Of a DNA stretch of 64,000 bases, positions 9,921 to 18,626 are shown in pieces. Position numbers and translations under genes: made by a program. The DNA lies in NCBI RefSeq assembly GCF_900007165.1, contig NZ_CYGY02000064.1, positions 62,001 through 126,000 on the forward strand, written 5' to 3'. Source of the DNA: Paraburkholderia piptadeniae (GTDB lineage: Bacteria > Pseudomonadota > Gammaproteobacteria > Burkholderiales > Burkholderiaceae). Positions within the stretch are counted from its first letter, which is position 1. The number at the start of each line of letters is the position of its first letter. The notes under the pieces are model-generated. The model made no database searches and was not told the DNA's origin. It saw only the letters and a program-made list of their open reading frames with translations.

Positions 9921-10420
9921 GCGCCTTGCGCAACTTGTGGCGCCTCTTCGCACGCTTACAGCAAGCCGCTGCGGCGCGGAGCACCAATGTCGATTTTTAA
10001 CGGAACTGTCGCGTGTCGCCCACTGGAATGGGGAAGTAACAAAACCCGTGCTACTGTTCCGTCCCCGTGTTCGGCCGGGCGCGGCGAAACCCCTTGGAAC
10101 AAGGCTGCTGCCTCGCAGGAAGCGCAGGAAAACGCTTTCGTCGCGTGCAAGAGACGGATACAGATGGATACGTCTTTTCTGGCTGATTTCGGCCAGAATG
10201 CTCTGTATCATTTTGGGCGGCCGAGGTAATTACCAGACGAAAGCCCAGTTTTGACATTCCGCCCTAAATAATCATCGCTGCGTGCCGTTATTTCGGTGAT
10301 TCCTTAAGTCAATCCTGGAGTCACCCAGGCGTCGCGCCCCGCCCCGGAGTAGCGCGCCTCACGTGCTGTCGACGGCAGGCGCGCCCACGGCGCCAGCAGC
10401 CTTCACGCGCGAACACCGAT
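9921..10420. other. Long leader/intergenic region before the aryl polyene cluster
   Basis: These 500 bases hold no protein-like open frame. They are less GC-rich than the flanks and contain a perfect 7-base stem TTCTGGC/GCCAGAA at about 10177-10198. A consensus TTGACA sits at 10251-10256, followed by AT-rich TAAATAATC, a possible cluster promoter with non-ideal spacing. ACGGAAC and GTTCCGT form a distant inverted pair near 10001 and 10059. No RNA family is recognised. Confidence 0.4.
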
Positions 10421-11137
10421 ATGCCCGATCTGCACTGGACAATTCCGGTTGCTCGCTGGTCTTCGTGGCCTGCCGTCGCAGCCGTCGCCCCCGACCTTGG
10501 CTTCATCGAGCCGATGGTGCGGCGTCGTCTGAGCACGCTGTCGCGGGTCGCGCTGAAGGTCGCGCACGATTGCGCCGCCGACCACCCCAATGTGCGAATC
10601 GTTTTCGCCTCGCGCCACGGCGAGCTGCGCCGCACGACCGACATTCTGCGCAACATCAGCGCGGGCGAGCCCGTCTCGCCGACTTCGTTCAGTCTTTCCG
10701 TGCTCAATGCGATGACGGGCGTGTTCGGCATCTCGCGCGGCGACCGCACAGCCGCGAGCGCGCTGTCCGCGGGCGCGGAAACGCTCGGCTACGCGCTGCT
10801 CGAAGCGCACGCCCAATACGCGACCGACCCGTCGACACCCGTGCTGCTCGTCTACGCCGACGAGCCCGCCGATCCCGCTTACGGCACCATCGAAGAGGAA
10901 GTGCACGGCGGCGCGCTCGCGATCCTGCTGGGCGATTCAGCCGCGACGGGCCGGCTGTCGTGCGCGCGCAAGGCCGTGACAAACGCCGCTACGGACACAC
11001 CACAAGAAGCACCGTCGGGCACTGTCTTTGCGACGCAGAGCCAGGCCGTGCATCACTGCCTCGACACGCGCACGGCCGCGCAGTGGCGCGGCGAGCACGC
11101 CGCCTGGACATGGAGCTGGCATGAAGGCGTGGCTTGA
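10421..11137 (+). CDS. Beta-ketoacyl synthase chain-length factor (aryl polyene cluster)
   Basis: This 238-residue protein looks like the N-terminal half of a ketoacyl synthase. It has SRHGELRRTTDILRNI, then LSVLNAMTGVFGISRGDRTAASALSAGAET, but no active-site Cys where a ketosynthase would carry it. It also lacks the C-terminal catalytic His motifs. That matches the short chain-length-factor family that partners a ketosynthase in aryl polyene and flexirubin clusters. It is the first gene of the co-directional cluster, and its end overlaps the next gene by 17 bases. No strong ribosome-binding site is visible before ATG 10421. Confidence 0.82.
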   Translation: MPDLHWTIPVARWSSWPAVAAVAPDLGFIEPMVRRRLSTLSRVALKVAHDCAADHPNVRIVFASRHGELRRTTDILRNISAGEPVSPTSFSLSVLNAMTGVFGISRGDRTAASALSAGAETLGYALLEAHAQYATDPSTPVLLVYADEPADPAYGTIEEEVHGGALAILLGDSAATGRLSCARKAVTNAATDTPQEAPSGTVFATQSQAVHHCLDTRTAAQWRGEHAAWTWSWHEGVA

Positions 11138-11915
11138 CTATCGGTGGCGCCTCGTGGCGACGGCGCTCGCGTTCACGGCGTTCGGCGTCTGCGGACTCGG
11201 CTTTTCGCTGATCCTGTTCCCCATCGCGTGGATATGGCCGCATCGCGCGTCGAAGCAGCGCGCCGTGACCGCGATCGTTCATGCGTTCTTCCGCGCGCTC
11301 GTCGCCGTGCTGCGGCGGGCGGGCGTGATGGAGCTCGATGCGCGCGGCGTCGAGGCGCTGCGCCGCAACGGCGAGGGCCCCGCCATCGTCGTCGCGAATC
11401 ATCCGACGTGGCTCGACGTGATGGTGCTGCTGTCGCTGACGCCGCATGCGTGCTGCGTCGTGAAGAGCGCGCACTGGGGCAATCCGTTTTTCTGGGGCGT
11501 CGTGCGCGCCGCGGAGTACGTGAGCAATGCCGACCCCGTCGAGCTCGTCGAGGCGGGCGCGCGGCAACTGGCGCGCGGCAATACGATGATCATCTTTCCG
11601 GAAGGCACGCGCAGCCCGGCGCGCAACCGGATGCATGCTTTTTCGCGCGGTTTCGCGCATATGGCGCTCAAGTCCGGCGCGCCGATCCTGCCCGTCCTGA
11701 TGGACTGCGATCCGCCGGCATTCACGAAGGGCATGCGCTGGTACAACGTGCCCGAGCGCGCGTTCCGCATGCGCGTCAACGTGCTCGAACCCGTCGGCGC
11801 GGACGGGCTGGCCGCGCACGACGAACCGCCCGCGCTCGCCGCGCGCGCGGTGACGAGCGCAATCGAAGCACACATCACCCGGCACCTGTTCGACTATGGA
11901 TTCTTTAAAGCTTGA
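11121..11915 (+). CDS. 1-acyl-glycerol-3-phosphate-type acyltransferase (APE cluster)
   Basis: A 264-residue PlsC/LPLAT-family membrane acyltransferase. One or two N-terminal hydrophobic segments (LVATALAFTAFGVCGLGFSLILF) precede the catalytic motif NHPTWLD (HX4D) and the substrate-binding motif FPEGTRS. In aryl polyene clusters such enzymes are thought to help anchor the polyene to a lipid or transfer it. I chose ATG 11121 (MKAWLDYRWR), inside the end of the upstream gene. An upstream ATG at 11028 would add 31 Arg-rich residues unlike the family. The gene end overlaps the first ACP by 20 bases. Confidence 0.88.
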   Translation: MKAWLDYRWRLVATALAFTAFGVCGLGFSLILFPIAWIWPHRASKQRAVTAIVHAFFRALVAVLRRAGVMELDARGVEALRRNGEGPAIVVANHPTWLDVMVLLSLTPHACCVVKSAHWGNPFFWGVVRAAEYVSNADPVELVEAGARQLARGNTMIIFPEGTRSPARNRMHAFSRGFAHMALKSGAPILPVLMDCDPPAFTKGMRWYNVPERAFRMRVNVLEPVGADGLAAHDEPPALAARAVTSAIEAHITRHLFDYGFFKA

Positions 11916-12195
11916 AATCAAACAGCTTCTGATCGAAGCGCTCGATCTGGAAGACCTGACGCCCGCCGACATCGACGACGATGCGCCGCTCTTCGATACC
12001 GACGGCATCGGCCTCGATTCGATCGACGCGCTCGAAATCGGCATCGTGCTGCGCAAACACTATCAACTGACGATCGCGGCGAACGACGAACGCACGCGAG
12101 AGCACTTCCGCTCGATCAATACGCTTGCAGCGCTGGTGGCGAGCCAGCGCGAACCGGCGCATGAGTCGGGCGAAACCACAAAGAAAGGGGAATGA
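11896..12195 (+). CDS. Acyl carrier protein 1 (APE cluster)
   Basis: A 99-residue acidic helical protein with the phosphopantetheine attachment motif GLDSIDALE (Ser 42). APE-type type II PKS systems carry two ACPs that shuttle the starter and the growing chain. This copy overlaps the upstream acyltransferase and the next ACP (4 bases). It is longer at the C-terminus than its neighbour and only distantly similar, so the pair is not a recent duplication. Confidence 0.92.
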   Translation: MDSLKLEIKQLLIEALDLEDLTPADIDDDAPLFDTDGIGLDSIDALEIGIVLRKHYQLTIAANDERTREHFRSINTLAALVASQREPAHESGETTKKGE

Positions 12196-12449
12196 CCGTG
12201 ACCGACACCGAGATTCTTGAGCGCATCCGCGCGATCTTCAAAGAGAACTTTGCGATCGAGCCCGAACGCGTGACGCCCGACGCGCATCTGTTCGAAGAGC
12301 TCGATCTGGACAGCATCGATGCCGTCGATCTCGCGATCAAGCTACAGGAGATGACGGGCCGCCGGATCAAGCCGGAGGAGTTCAAGTCGGTGCGCACGGT
12401 CGGCGACGTGATCGTTGCCGTCGAGTCGCTGCTCGCGGCGCAGGGCTGA
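12192..12449 (+). CDS. Acyl carrier protein 2 (APE cluster)
   Basis: An 85-residue acyl carrier protein with the attachment motif DLDSIDAVDL (Ser 41) and typical helix II sequence (LAIKLQEMTGRRIKPEEFK). The start is coupled to the end of ACP 1 by ATGA; the stop overlaps the ATG of the following membrane protein by one base. It probably carries the extending polyene intermediates. Confidence 0.93.
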   Translation: MTVTDTEILERIRAIFKENFAIEPERVTPDAHLFEELDLDSIDAVDLAIKLQEMTGRRIKPEEFKSVRTVGDVIVAVESLLAAQG

Positions 12450-13147
12450 TGCACGCGCAACGTTCGCGCGCACGCGACGCTTCGAACGAGTCGCACATGC
12501 AGGCCTCGGCACAACGGCCGCATGACGGCGTCGACGCATCCGCAGCAAACGGGCACGGCTGGGCTGGCCTCGCGCTCTCGATCGTCGCGAAGCTCGCGTA
12601 TCCCGCCGTGATTCTGTGCGCGTGGTTCTGGGACACGCCGCGCTATGTCGGCTGTCTGCTGTTCGCTCTGCTATGGTTGCAGCGTTGCGCGGGCACGGGC
12701 GCGTTTGGTGCGTCGCTGCGCAGACTCACGCGTGTCGACTGGAGCGTGGCGTTCATGCTGAGCATTGCATCTGCTGCCATCGTCTGGACCAATAGCGAGC
12801 TGCTGCTGCGCATCTATCCGTCGCTGGTGAATCTCGGACTGCTGATCGCGTTCGGCGCGACGCTCGTGCGCGGCCCGACGATGATCGAAAAATTCGCGCG
12901 CATCGGCACGCCGGATCTCGGCGAACCCGCGATCCGCTACACGCGCCGCGTGACGCAGATCTGGTGTGTGTTCTTCGTGCTCAATGGCGCGTTCTCGCTC
13001 TACACGGCGCTGTACTGGTCGCGCGAAGCGTGGTCGCTGTATAACGGCGCGATTGCGTATGGACTGATCGGCGTGCTGCTGGTGGGTGAAATCGCGTGGC
13101 GCTATCTGGTGATCCAGCCGCACGCACGGCGTTCGGAGGCGGCATGA
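12449..13147 (+). CDS. Cluster-associated integral membrane protein (COG4648-like)
   Basis: This 232-residue protein has an N-terminal hydrophilic stretch of about 40 residues and then five to six hydrophobic segments (for example LSIVAKLAYPAVILCAWFW and LVNLGLLIAFGATLV). A conserved-looking loop reads RGPTMIEKFARIGTPDLGEPAIRYTRRVTQIW. Proteins of this kind are regular members of aryl polyene clusters, but their activity is unknown to me. An internal ATG (MQASAQRPHDG, codon 17) is an alternative start. It ends in ATGA overlap with the ligase gene. Confidence 0.8.
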   Translation: MHAQRSRARDASNESHMQASAQRPHDGVDASAANGHGWAGLALSIVAKLAYPAVILCAWFWDTPRYVGCLLFALLWLQRCAGTGAFGASLRRLTRVDWSVAFMLSIASAAIVWTNSELLLRIYPSLVNLGLLIAFGATLVRGPTMIEKFARIGTPDLGEPAIRYTRRVTQIWCVFFVLNGAFSLYTALYWSREAWSLYNGAIAYGLIGVLLVGEIAWRYLVIQPHARRSEAA

Positions 13148-14847
13148 TCGCGCTGCACGATCTGCTGTCGTGCGGCCGCGACGCTCGCGTGCCCGTCTGC
13201 CGCAACACGCGTCGCGACGGCGAGGCCAACGCGACGATCGACTTCGCGTCGTTCCGCGCGCGCGTCGCCGCGATCGCCGTGCGATTGCGCGGCGCGCATG
13301 CGCATCGCTACGCGCTGTGCATCGACGATCCGTTCGATTTCGCGTGCGCGCTGTTCGCGCTCTTCGCATGCGGCAAAGAGCCCGTGATTCCCGCGAACGC
13401 AACGCCCGGCTATCTCGCCGATCTGGCCGATGCCTACGATGCCGTGCTGACGGATGCCGACGTCCGCCCGCATGCCGACGCGCAAGCAGCCGCGCCCGTT
13501 GCATCCTTCGAGATCGATCCGAATGCGCCGCTTACGCTTTACACATCGGGCAGCAGCGGTACGCCGAAGCCGATCCACAAGACGCTCGCGCAGTTCAACG
13601 CCGAAGTGCACACGCTCGAATGCGAGTGGGGTGCTCGCATCGGCGATGCGACGATGCTCGCGAGCGTGCCGCATCATCACATCTACGGTTTGCTGTTTCG
13701 CGTGATGTGGCCGCTCGCGGCCGGACGCGCGTTCGATCGCGCCGTCTGTAACGAGCCGCACCATGTGCAGTCGCGCATCGAGCAATGCGGCGCGGCCGTG
13801 GTCGTGTCGTCGCCGGCGCAACTGTCGCGCTGGCCCGCGTTGCCAGGCTTCGCGGCGTTGACGCCTGCGCCGCGCGCATTCTTTTCGTCGGGCGGGCCGC
13901 TTTCCGCCGAAGCTGCCGCGGAATACACGGCGGCCTTCGGCAGCGCGCCGATCGAGATCTACGGCAGCACGGAGACGGGCGGCATCGCGTGGCGCCGGCA
14001 GAACGAAACGGCGGCGTGGCGGCCCGTCAACGGCGTCGAAGTGCGGCGCGGCGAAGACGGCGCGCTCTTCGTGCGCTCGCCACATCTGGACCATGACGAC
14101 TGGCATCGCACCGACGACGCGATCGCATTCGACGACGACGGCCGCTTTCGTCTGCAAGGGCGGCTCGATCGCGTGATCAAGCTCGACGGCAAGCGCGTGT
14201 CGCTGCCGGAAGTCGAAGCGCGTCTCGCGCTGCATCCGTATGTCGCGCAGGCTTGCGTGGTGCCGCTCGCGGGCGCATCGCGCGAGCGGGTCGGTGCCGT
14301 GGTCGCGCTCAACGATGCGGGCAGCGACGCGCTGCGCGGCGAAGGGCGTGTCGCGCTCGCGAAGACGTTGCGCCGCCATCTCGCCGCGTATTTCGACGTG
14401 GTCGTGCTGCCGCGTCACTGGCGCTTTCGCATCGCGTTGCCGTTCGATGCGCGCGGCAAGCTGCCCGTCGCGGCCGTTGCCGCCACGTTCGACGCGCGCG
14501 CCGAAGGCTTCGAACTGCTGTCGGAAGCGCGCAGCGGTGACGACCTGTACTACGCGCTGCGCGTGCCGCCGACGCTCGCGCATTTCGAAGGCCACTTTCC
14601 CGGCCTGCCGATTCTGCCCGGCGTCGTGCAGCTCGACTGGGCGATCCGCCTCGCCGCCGAGCATGTGACGGGCGTGCGCGACATCGAATCCGTCGATCGC
14701 CTGAAGTTCACCGCGCCCGTGATGCCCGGCGCGATGCTCGACCTGAAGCTGTCGCACGACGCGGCGCGGCGGCGCGTGCAGTTCGCGTTTCGGCTCGACG
14801 GACGCGACTGCTCGTCGGGCGTCATCGTGTATCGGGAGCGCGCATGA
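13144..14847 (+). CDS. AMP-dependent acyl-CoA/ACP ligase fused to a hotdog dehydratase (APE cluster)
   Basis: The 567-residue protein has two parts. Residues 1 to about 455 are an adenylate-forming enzyme: LTLYTSGSSGTPKPIHK (P-loop), EIYGSTETGG, RTDDAIAFDDDGRFRLQGR and IKLDGKRVSLPEVE. This part probably activates the aryl starter acid and loads it on an ACP. The C-terminal 110 residues are a FabA/FabZ-like hotdog domain (AHFEGHFPGLPILPGVVQLDWA, with the His of the dehydratase motif) that could remove water during polyene extension. I chose ATG 13144, coupled by ATGA to the upstream gene; an in-frame ATG at 13096 is less likely. Two-domain versions are known in aryl polyene clusters. Confidence 0.88.
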   Translation: MIALHDLLSCGRDARVPVCRNTRRDGEANATIDFASFRARVAAIAVRLRGAHAHRYALCIDDPFDFACALFALFACGKEPVIPANATPGYLADLADAYDAVLTDADVRPHADAQAAAPVASFEIDPNAPLTLYTSGSSGTPKPIHKTLAQFNAEVHTLECEWGARIGDATMLASVPHHHIYGLLFRVMWPLAAGRAFDRAVCNEPHHVQSRIEQCGAAVVVSSPAQLSRWPALPGFAALTPAPRAFFSSGGPLSAEAAAEYTAAFGSAPIEIYGSTETGGIAWRRQNETAAWRPVNGVEVRRGEDGALFVRSPHLDHDDWHRTDDAIAFDDDGRFRLQGRLDRVIKLDGKRVSLPEVEARLALHPYVAQACVVPLAGASRERVGAVVALNDAGSDALRGEGRVALAKTLRRHLAAYFDVVVLPRHWRFRIALPFDARGKLPVAAVAATFDARAEGFELLSEARSGDDLYYALRVPPTLAHFEGHFPGLPILPGVVQLDWAIRLAAEHVTGVRDIESVDRLKFTAPVMPGAMLDLKLSHDAARRRVQFAFRLDGRDCSSGVIVYRERA

Positions 14848-16610
14848 GCGAAGTCGGTTTCGCCGCGTGCATCGTCATTCCGATCTACAACCACAAGGAT
14901 GCGATCGGTGGCACGGTCGAGCGTCTGATCGTGCATGGCCTGCCCATCTTCGTCGTCGACGATGGCAGCGATGAAGCGACGCAAGCCGTGCTCGCGAAGC
15001 TGGCGTGCCAGTACCGCCATCGGATGACGCTGCTGCGCCTGGCCGTCAACGGCGGCAAGGGCGCGGCCGTGATGGCGGGACTGCGTGCCGCGAAGCGCGC
15101 CGGCTACACGCACGCATTGCAGATCGACGCCGACGGCCAGCACGACGCGAACGACGTGCCGCTTTTCATCGCTGCCGCGCGCGACGAGCCGGGTGCCGTG
15201 ATTCTCGGCCGGCCTGTCTATGACAAGAGCGTGCCGAAGGCGCGTCTCTATGGCCGCTATCTGACGCATGTGTGGGTGTGGATCGAGACGCTGTCGTTCA
15301 CGATCCGCGATTCGATGTGCGGCTTTCGCCTGTATCCGCTCGACGCCGCGTGCGCGTTGATCGACAGCGTCGATCTGCCGACGCGCATGGATTTCGACAT
15401 CGAGATCCTCGTGCGCCTCTACTGGCGCCGTCTCGCGTTCCACGCGATTCCGACCCGCGTCACGTATGCGACGGATGGCGTCTCGCACTTCGACGTGCTG
15501 TGGGACAACGTGCGCATCAGCGCGAGCCATACACGGCTAGTGTGCGGGATGCTGCTGCGTTTGCCGATGTTGCTCGCGCACAAGTTCATGCCGCGCAAAT
15601 CCGCCGTTATTGCCAGCGGCGACGATGCGAAGTGGTGGCGCATCGCCGAACGCGGCAGCCGCCTCGGCATGACGCTGCTCGCGCTCAGTTGCAAGCTGTT
15701 CGGCATGCGCTTCACCGCGCTGTGGCTGCATCCCGTCGTCGCGTATTTTCTGCTGACGGGCCGCGCCGCACGCGATGCTTCGCGAGACTACTTCGCGCAT
15801 CTCGCCCATTCGACGCAAGGCGGACGCACGCCGCGCCCCGGCTGGGGTTCGGCCTACCGGCACATGCTCGCGTTCGCGCAATCGGGGCTCGACAAGCTCG
15901 CAGCGTGGTCGGGCCGCATCGGTTCGAACGACGTCGTCTTCGACGATGCGGCCGCGTTCGAAGCGCTCGTCGCGAGCGGGCGCGGCGCGCTCGTGATCGG
16001 AGCGCATCTGGGCAACCTCGAAATGACGCGCGCGCTCGCGTGGAGCGGCGGCCATGCGAAGGTCACGGCCATCGTCTACACCGAGCACGCAAAGCGCTTC
16101 AACAGCGTGCTGTCGACGGCGAACAGCGAGTTCGCGAAGCGTCTCGTGCAGGTGAGCGACTTCGGGCCCGAGACGTCGATGATGATGCTGGAGCGCATCG
16201 ATGCGGGCGAACTGCTCGTGATCGTCGGCGACCGCGTGCCCGCGCGCGAATCGGGCCGCACGACCGACGCGCAGTTTCTCGGCGCGACGGCGCCGTTCGC
16301 GCAAGGGCCATATGTGCTCGCGCATGCGCTCCGCTGCCCCGTGTATCTGTTCTTCTGCCTGAAAGAGCGCGATGAACGAAACCGCGAACGCTATCGCATG
16401 TATTTCGAGCCGTTCGCCGAGCGCATCGACCTGCCGCGCCGCGAACGTGCGCAGCACATCGCGGCATGGGCGCAGCGCTATGCGTCGCGCCTCGAGCACT
16501 ATTGCCGCAAGGCGCCTTATCAATGGTTCAACTTCTTCGATTTCTGGGCGCGTCCCCGAAAAGCGATAACGGGTGGCATCCCACACGGAGACGCGAATGT
16601 CAGAACATGA
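14844..16610 (+). CDS. GT2 glycosyltransferase fused to LpxL-type acyltransferase (APE cluster)
   Basis: A 588-residue fusion. Residues 1 to about 245 are a DPM1-like family 2 glycosyltransferase, with IVIPIYNHKDAIGGTVERL, the nucleotide site VVDDGSDEA, and the metal-binding QIDADGQHD. After a hydrophobic linker, residues from about 290 form a lysophospholipid acyltransferase of the LpxL/HtrB kind, including GAHLGNLEMTRALAWSGG (HX4E) and VGDRVPARESGRTTDAQFLG. Such fusions occur in aryl polyene clusters and probably attach the polyene carboxylate to a glycolipid or sugar anchor. The start overlaps the ligase stop (ATGA); the end overlaps the ammonia-lyase start. Confidence 0.86.
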   Translation: MSEVGFAACIVIPIYNHKDAIGGTVERLIVHGLPIFVVDDGSDEATQAVLAKLACQYRHRMTLLRLAVNGGKGAAVMAGLRAAKRAGYTHALQIDADGQHDANDVPLFIAAARDEPGAVILGRPVYDKSVPKARLYGRYLTHVWVWIETLSFTIRDSMCGFRLYPLDAACALIDSVDLPTRMDFDIEILVRLYWRRLAFHAIPTRVTYATDGVSHFDVLWDNVRISASHTRLVCGMLLRLPMLLAHKFMPRKSAVIASGDDAKWWRIAERGSRLGMTLLALSCKLFGMRFTALWLHPVVAYFLLTGRAARDASRDYFAHLAHSTQGGRTPRPGWGSAYRHMLAFAQSGLDKLAAWSGRIGSNDVVFDDAAAFEALVASGRGALVIGAHLGNLEMTRALAWSGGHAKVTAIVYTEHAKRFNSVLSTANSEFAKRLVQVSDFGPETSMMMLERIDAGELLVIVGDRVPARESGRTTDAQFLGATAPFAQGPYVLAHALRCPVYLFFCLKERDERNRERYRMYFEPFAERIDLPRRERAQHIAAWAQRYASRLEHYCRKAPYQWFNFFDFWARPRKAITGGIPHGDANVRT

Positions 16611-18192
16611 TCTGATCGACGATACGCACGCTCATGCCGTGCATGCAGCAACGCCGCGCGCGGTGGTGATCGGCGGACGCAGGCTGTCGATCGAAGAGGT
16701 CGTCGCGATTGCGAAGGGACGTGCGAGCGTCGCGCTGAGCGGCGATCCCGCGTGGCGCTCGCGCATCCAGCGCGGCGCGGATTTTCTGCACCGACATCTC
16801 GCGGCGGGCGAAACGGTGTATGGCGTGAACACGGGCTATGGCGATGCGTGCATCGTCGACGTGCCGATGGAACTCGTCGAAGCGCTGCCGCTGCAACTGA
16901 CGCGCTATCACGGCTGCGGCATGGGCGCGTATCTCGACGACGCGCAGACGCTCGCCGTAATCGCCGCGCGTCTGAACTCGCTGGCGTATGGCTTTTCCGG
17001 CGTGCGTCCCGTGCTGCTCGAACGGCTCGCCGATCTGATCAATCATCGCGTGCTGCCGCGCATTCCGGCCGAAGGGTCGGTTGGCGCGAGCGGCGATCTC
17101 ACGCCGCTTTCGTATGTGGCCGCGGCGCTCGTCGGCGAACGCGACGTGATGTTCGACGGCACGCTGCGCGATGCCGCGGGCGTATGGGCCCAACTCGGCC
17201 ACGCGCCCCTTACGCTCGCGCCGAAGGAAGGTCTCGCGCTGATGAACGGCACGGCCGTGATGACGGGGCTCGCGTGCCTCGCATTCGCGCGCGCCGGGCA
17301 TCTCGCGCGTCTTGCCGCGCGCCTGACGGCGCTTGCGACGGTCGCGCTCGACGGCCGCGCCGCGCACTTCGACGCACTGATCTTCGAAGCGAAGCCGCAC
17401 GCGGGCCAGGCCGATGCGGCCGCATGGATACGCGCGGATCTCGCGGGCCGCGACGATACTCCGGGCCATCGTTTGCAGGACCGCTATTCGATCCGCTGCG
17501 CACCGCATGTGATCGGCGTTACCGTCGATGCGCTGTCGTGGGTGCGGCGCGACGTCGAGAACGAACTCAATAGCGCCAACGACAATCCGCTCATCGATCC
17601 CGATGGCGAGCGGGTGCTGCATGGCGGCAACTTCTACGGCGGCCATATCGCGTTCGCAATGGACGCACTGAAGACAGCCGTCGCGAATCTCGCCGATCTG
17701 ATGGACAGGCAACTGGCGTTGCTCGTCGACGACAAGTTCAACAACGGCTTGCCGCGCAACCTGTCGGGTGCAACGTCGGCTCGCGCGCCGATCAATCACG
17801 GCTTCAAGGCGGTGCAGATTTCGTCGTCGGCGTGGACGGCTGAGGCGCTCAAGCACACGATGCCCGCAAGCGTGTTCTCGCGTTCGACGGAAGCGCACAA
17901 TCAGGACAAGGTCAGCATGGGCACGATCGCCGCGCGCGACTGCCTGCGCGTGCTCGAACTGACGGAGCAGGTCGCCGCCGCGCACACGCTCGCGACGGTG
18001 CAGGCGCTCGAACTGCGCATGCGCATCGACGGCGCGACGCCTGTGCCAGCGCCGCTGCGCGCGTTCGCGGGACAGGTCGCGGCGCTGTCGCCGTTCGTCG
18101 ACGAAGACCGTGCGCTCGAGAGCGATCTGCGCGCGTTGACGGCGCGCATGGCCGATTGCGCGCTCGTCGAAGTCGCGGGAGGCGTGCGATGA
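16597..18192 (+). CDS. Aromatic amino acid ammonia-lyase (HAL/PAL/TAL family; APE cluster)
   Basis: A 531-residue lyase containing the A-S-G triad (residues 164-166, in GSVGASGDLTPLSY) that cyclises to the MIO cofactor. It also has the family motifs YGVNTGYGD, NSANDNPLIDP and TEAHNQDKVSMGT. The expected reaction is loss of ammonia from Tyr or Phe to give (hydroxy)cinnamate, a possible aryl starter; histidine is the alternative. At the substrate-selectivity position the protein has Tyr104-His105 (LTRYHGCG), so substrate cannot be assigned safely. I chose ATG 16597 because GGAG lies 9 bases upstream; an ATG at 16573 is in frame. Confidence 0.9.
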   Translation: MSEHDLIDDTHAHAVHAATPRAVVIGGRRLSIEEVVAIAKGRASVALSGDPAWRSRIQRGADFLHRHLAAGETVYGVNTGYGDACIVDVPMELVEALPLQLTRYHGCGMGAYLDDAQTLAVIAARLNSLAYGFSGVRPVLLERLADLINHRVLPRIPAEGSVGASGDLTPLSYVAAALVGERDVMFDGTLRDAAGVWAQLGHAPLTLAPKEGLALMNGTAVMTGLACLAFARAGHLARLAARLTALATVALDGRAAHFDALIFEAKPHAGQADAAAWIRADLAGRDDTPGHRLQDRYSIRCAPHVIGVTVDALSWVRRDVENELNSANDNPLIDPDGERVLHGGNFYGGHIAFAMDALKTAVANLADLMDRQLALLVDDKFNNGLPRNLSGATSARAPINHGFKAVQISSSAWTAEALKHTMPASVFSRSTEAHNQDKVSMGTIAARDCLRVLELTEQVAAAHTLATVQALELRMRIDGATPVPAPLRAFAGQVAALSPFVDEDRALESDLRALTARMADCALVEVAGGVR

Positions 18193-18626
18193 ACGAGCGT
18201 CTTCAGGGCAAGACATTGACGGCAAGCGCGCTCGTCGAAGTGCCGTTTCATGATGTCGATGCGATGAACGTCTGCTGGCATGGCCATTATCTGAAGTACT
18301 TCGAGATCGGCCGCGCTGCGCTGTTGCGCGCGTTCGACTACGACTACCGCGAGATGCAGGCGTCGGGCTATCTGTGGCCGATCGTCGAGGCGCATCTGAA
18401 GTACGTGCGGCCCGCGACCTACGGCCAGCGGCTCGACGTGCGCACGGAACTGCTCGAATTCGAAAACCGCCTGAAAATAGGCTATGAAATCGTCGATTGC
18501 GCGACGGGTGCGCGGCTGACGAAGGGCTACACGATTCAGGTGGCCGTCGACGCCGCCACGCAGGAGTTGCAGTTCGTCTCGCCGCCCGTCGTGTTCGAGA
18601 AGCTGGAGCGCGCATGGGCACGCTGA
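18189..18626 (+). CDS. 4-hydroxybenzoyl-CoA-type hotdog thioesterase (APE cluster)
   Basis: The 145-residue hotdog protein has the 4HBT motif FHDVDAMNVCWHGHYLKYFEIGR, with the catalytic Asp early in the chain, and later VEAHLKYVRPATYGQRLDV. It would hydrolyse a thioester, perhaps releasing stalled acyl-ACP or the finished polyene. The start is coupled to the ammonia-lyase stop (ATGA), and its last 13 bases overlap the LolA-like gene. Confidence 0.88.
   Translation: MNERLQGKTLTASALVEVPFHDVDAMNVCWHGHYLKYFEIGRAALLRAFDYDYREMQASGYLWPIVEAHLKYVRPATYGQRLDVRTELLEFENRLKIGYEIVDCATGARLTKGYTIQVAVDAATQELQFVSPPVVFEKLERAWAR

Noticed and set aside
11896..12449. Two adjacent ACP genes as a recent tandem duplication
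   Set aside because: They share only the DSID motif and fold; flanking residues and length differ clearly. Two different ACPs are normal for this kind of cluster.
13102..14757. 551-codon antisense open frame over the AMP ligase
   Set aside because: Composition is Arg-rich without motifs, and it lies exactly opposite a gene with a full active-site set. Similar antisense frames opposite 18.9-23.3 kb and 33.2-35.3 kb were rejected for the same reason.
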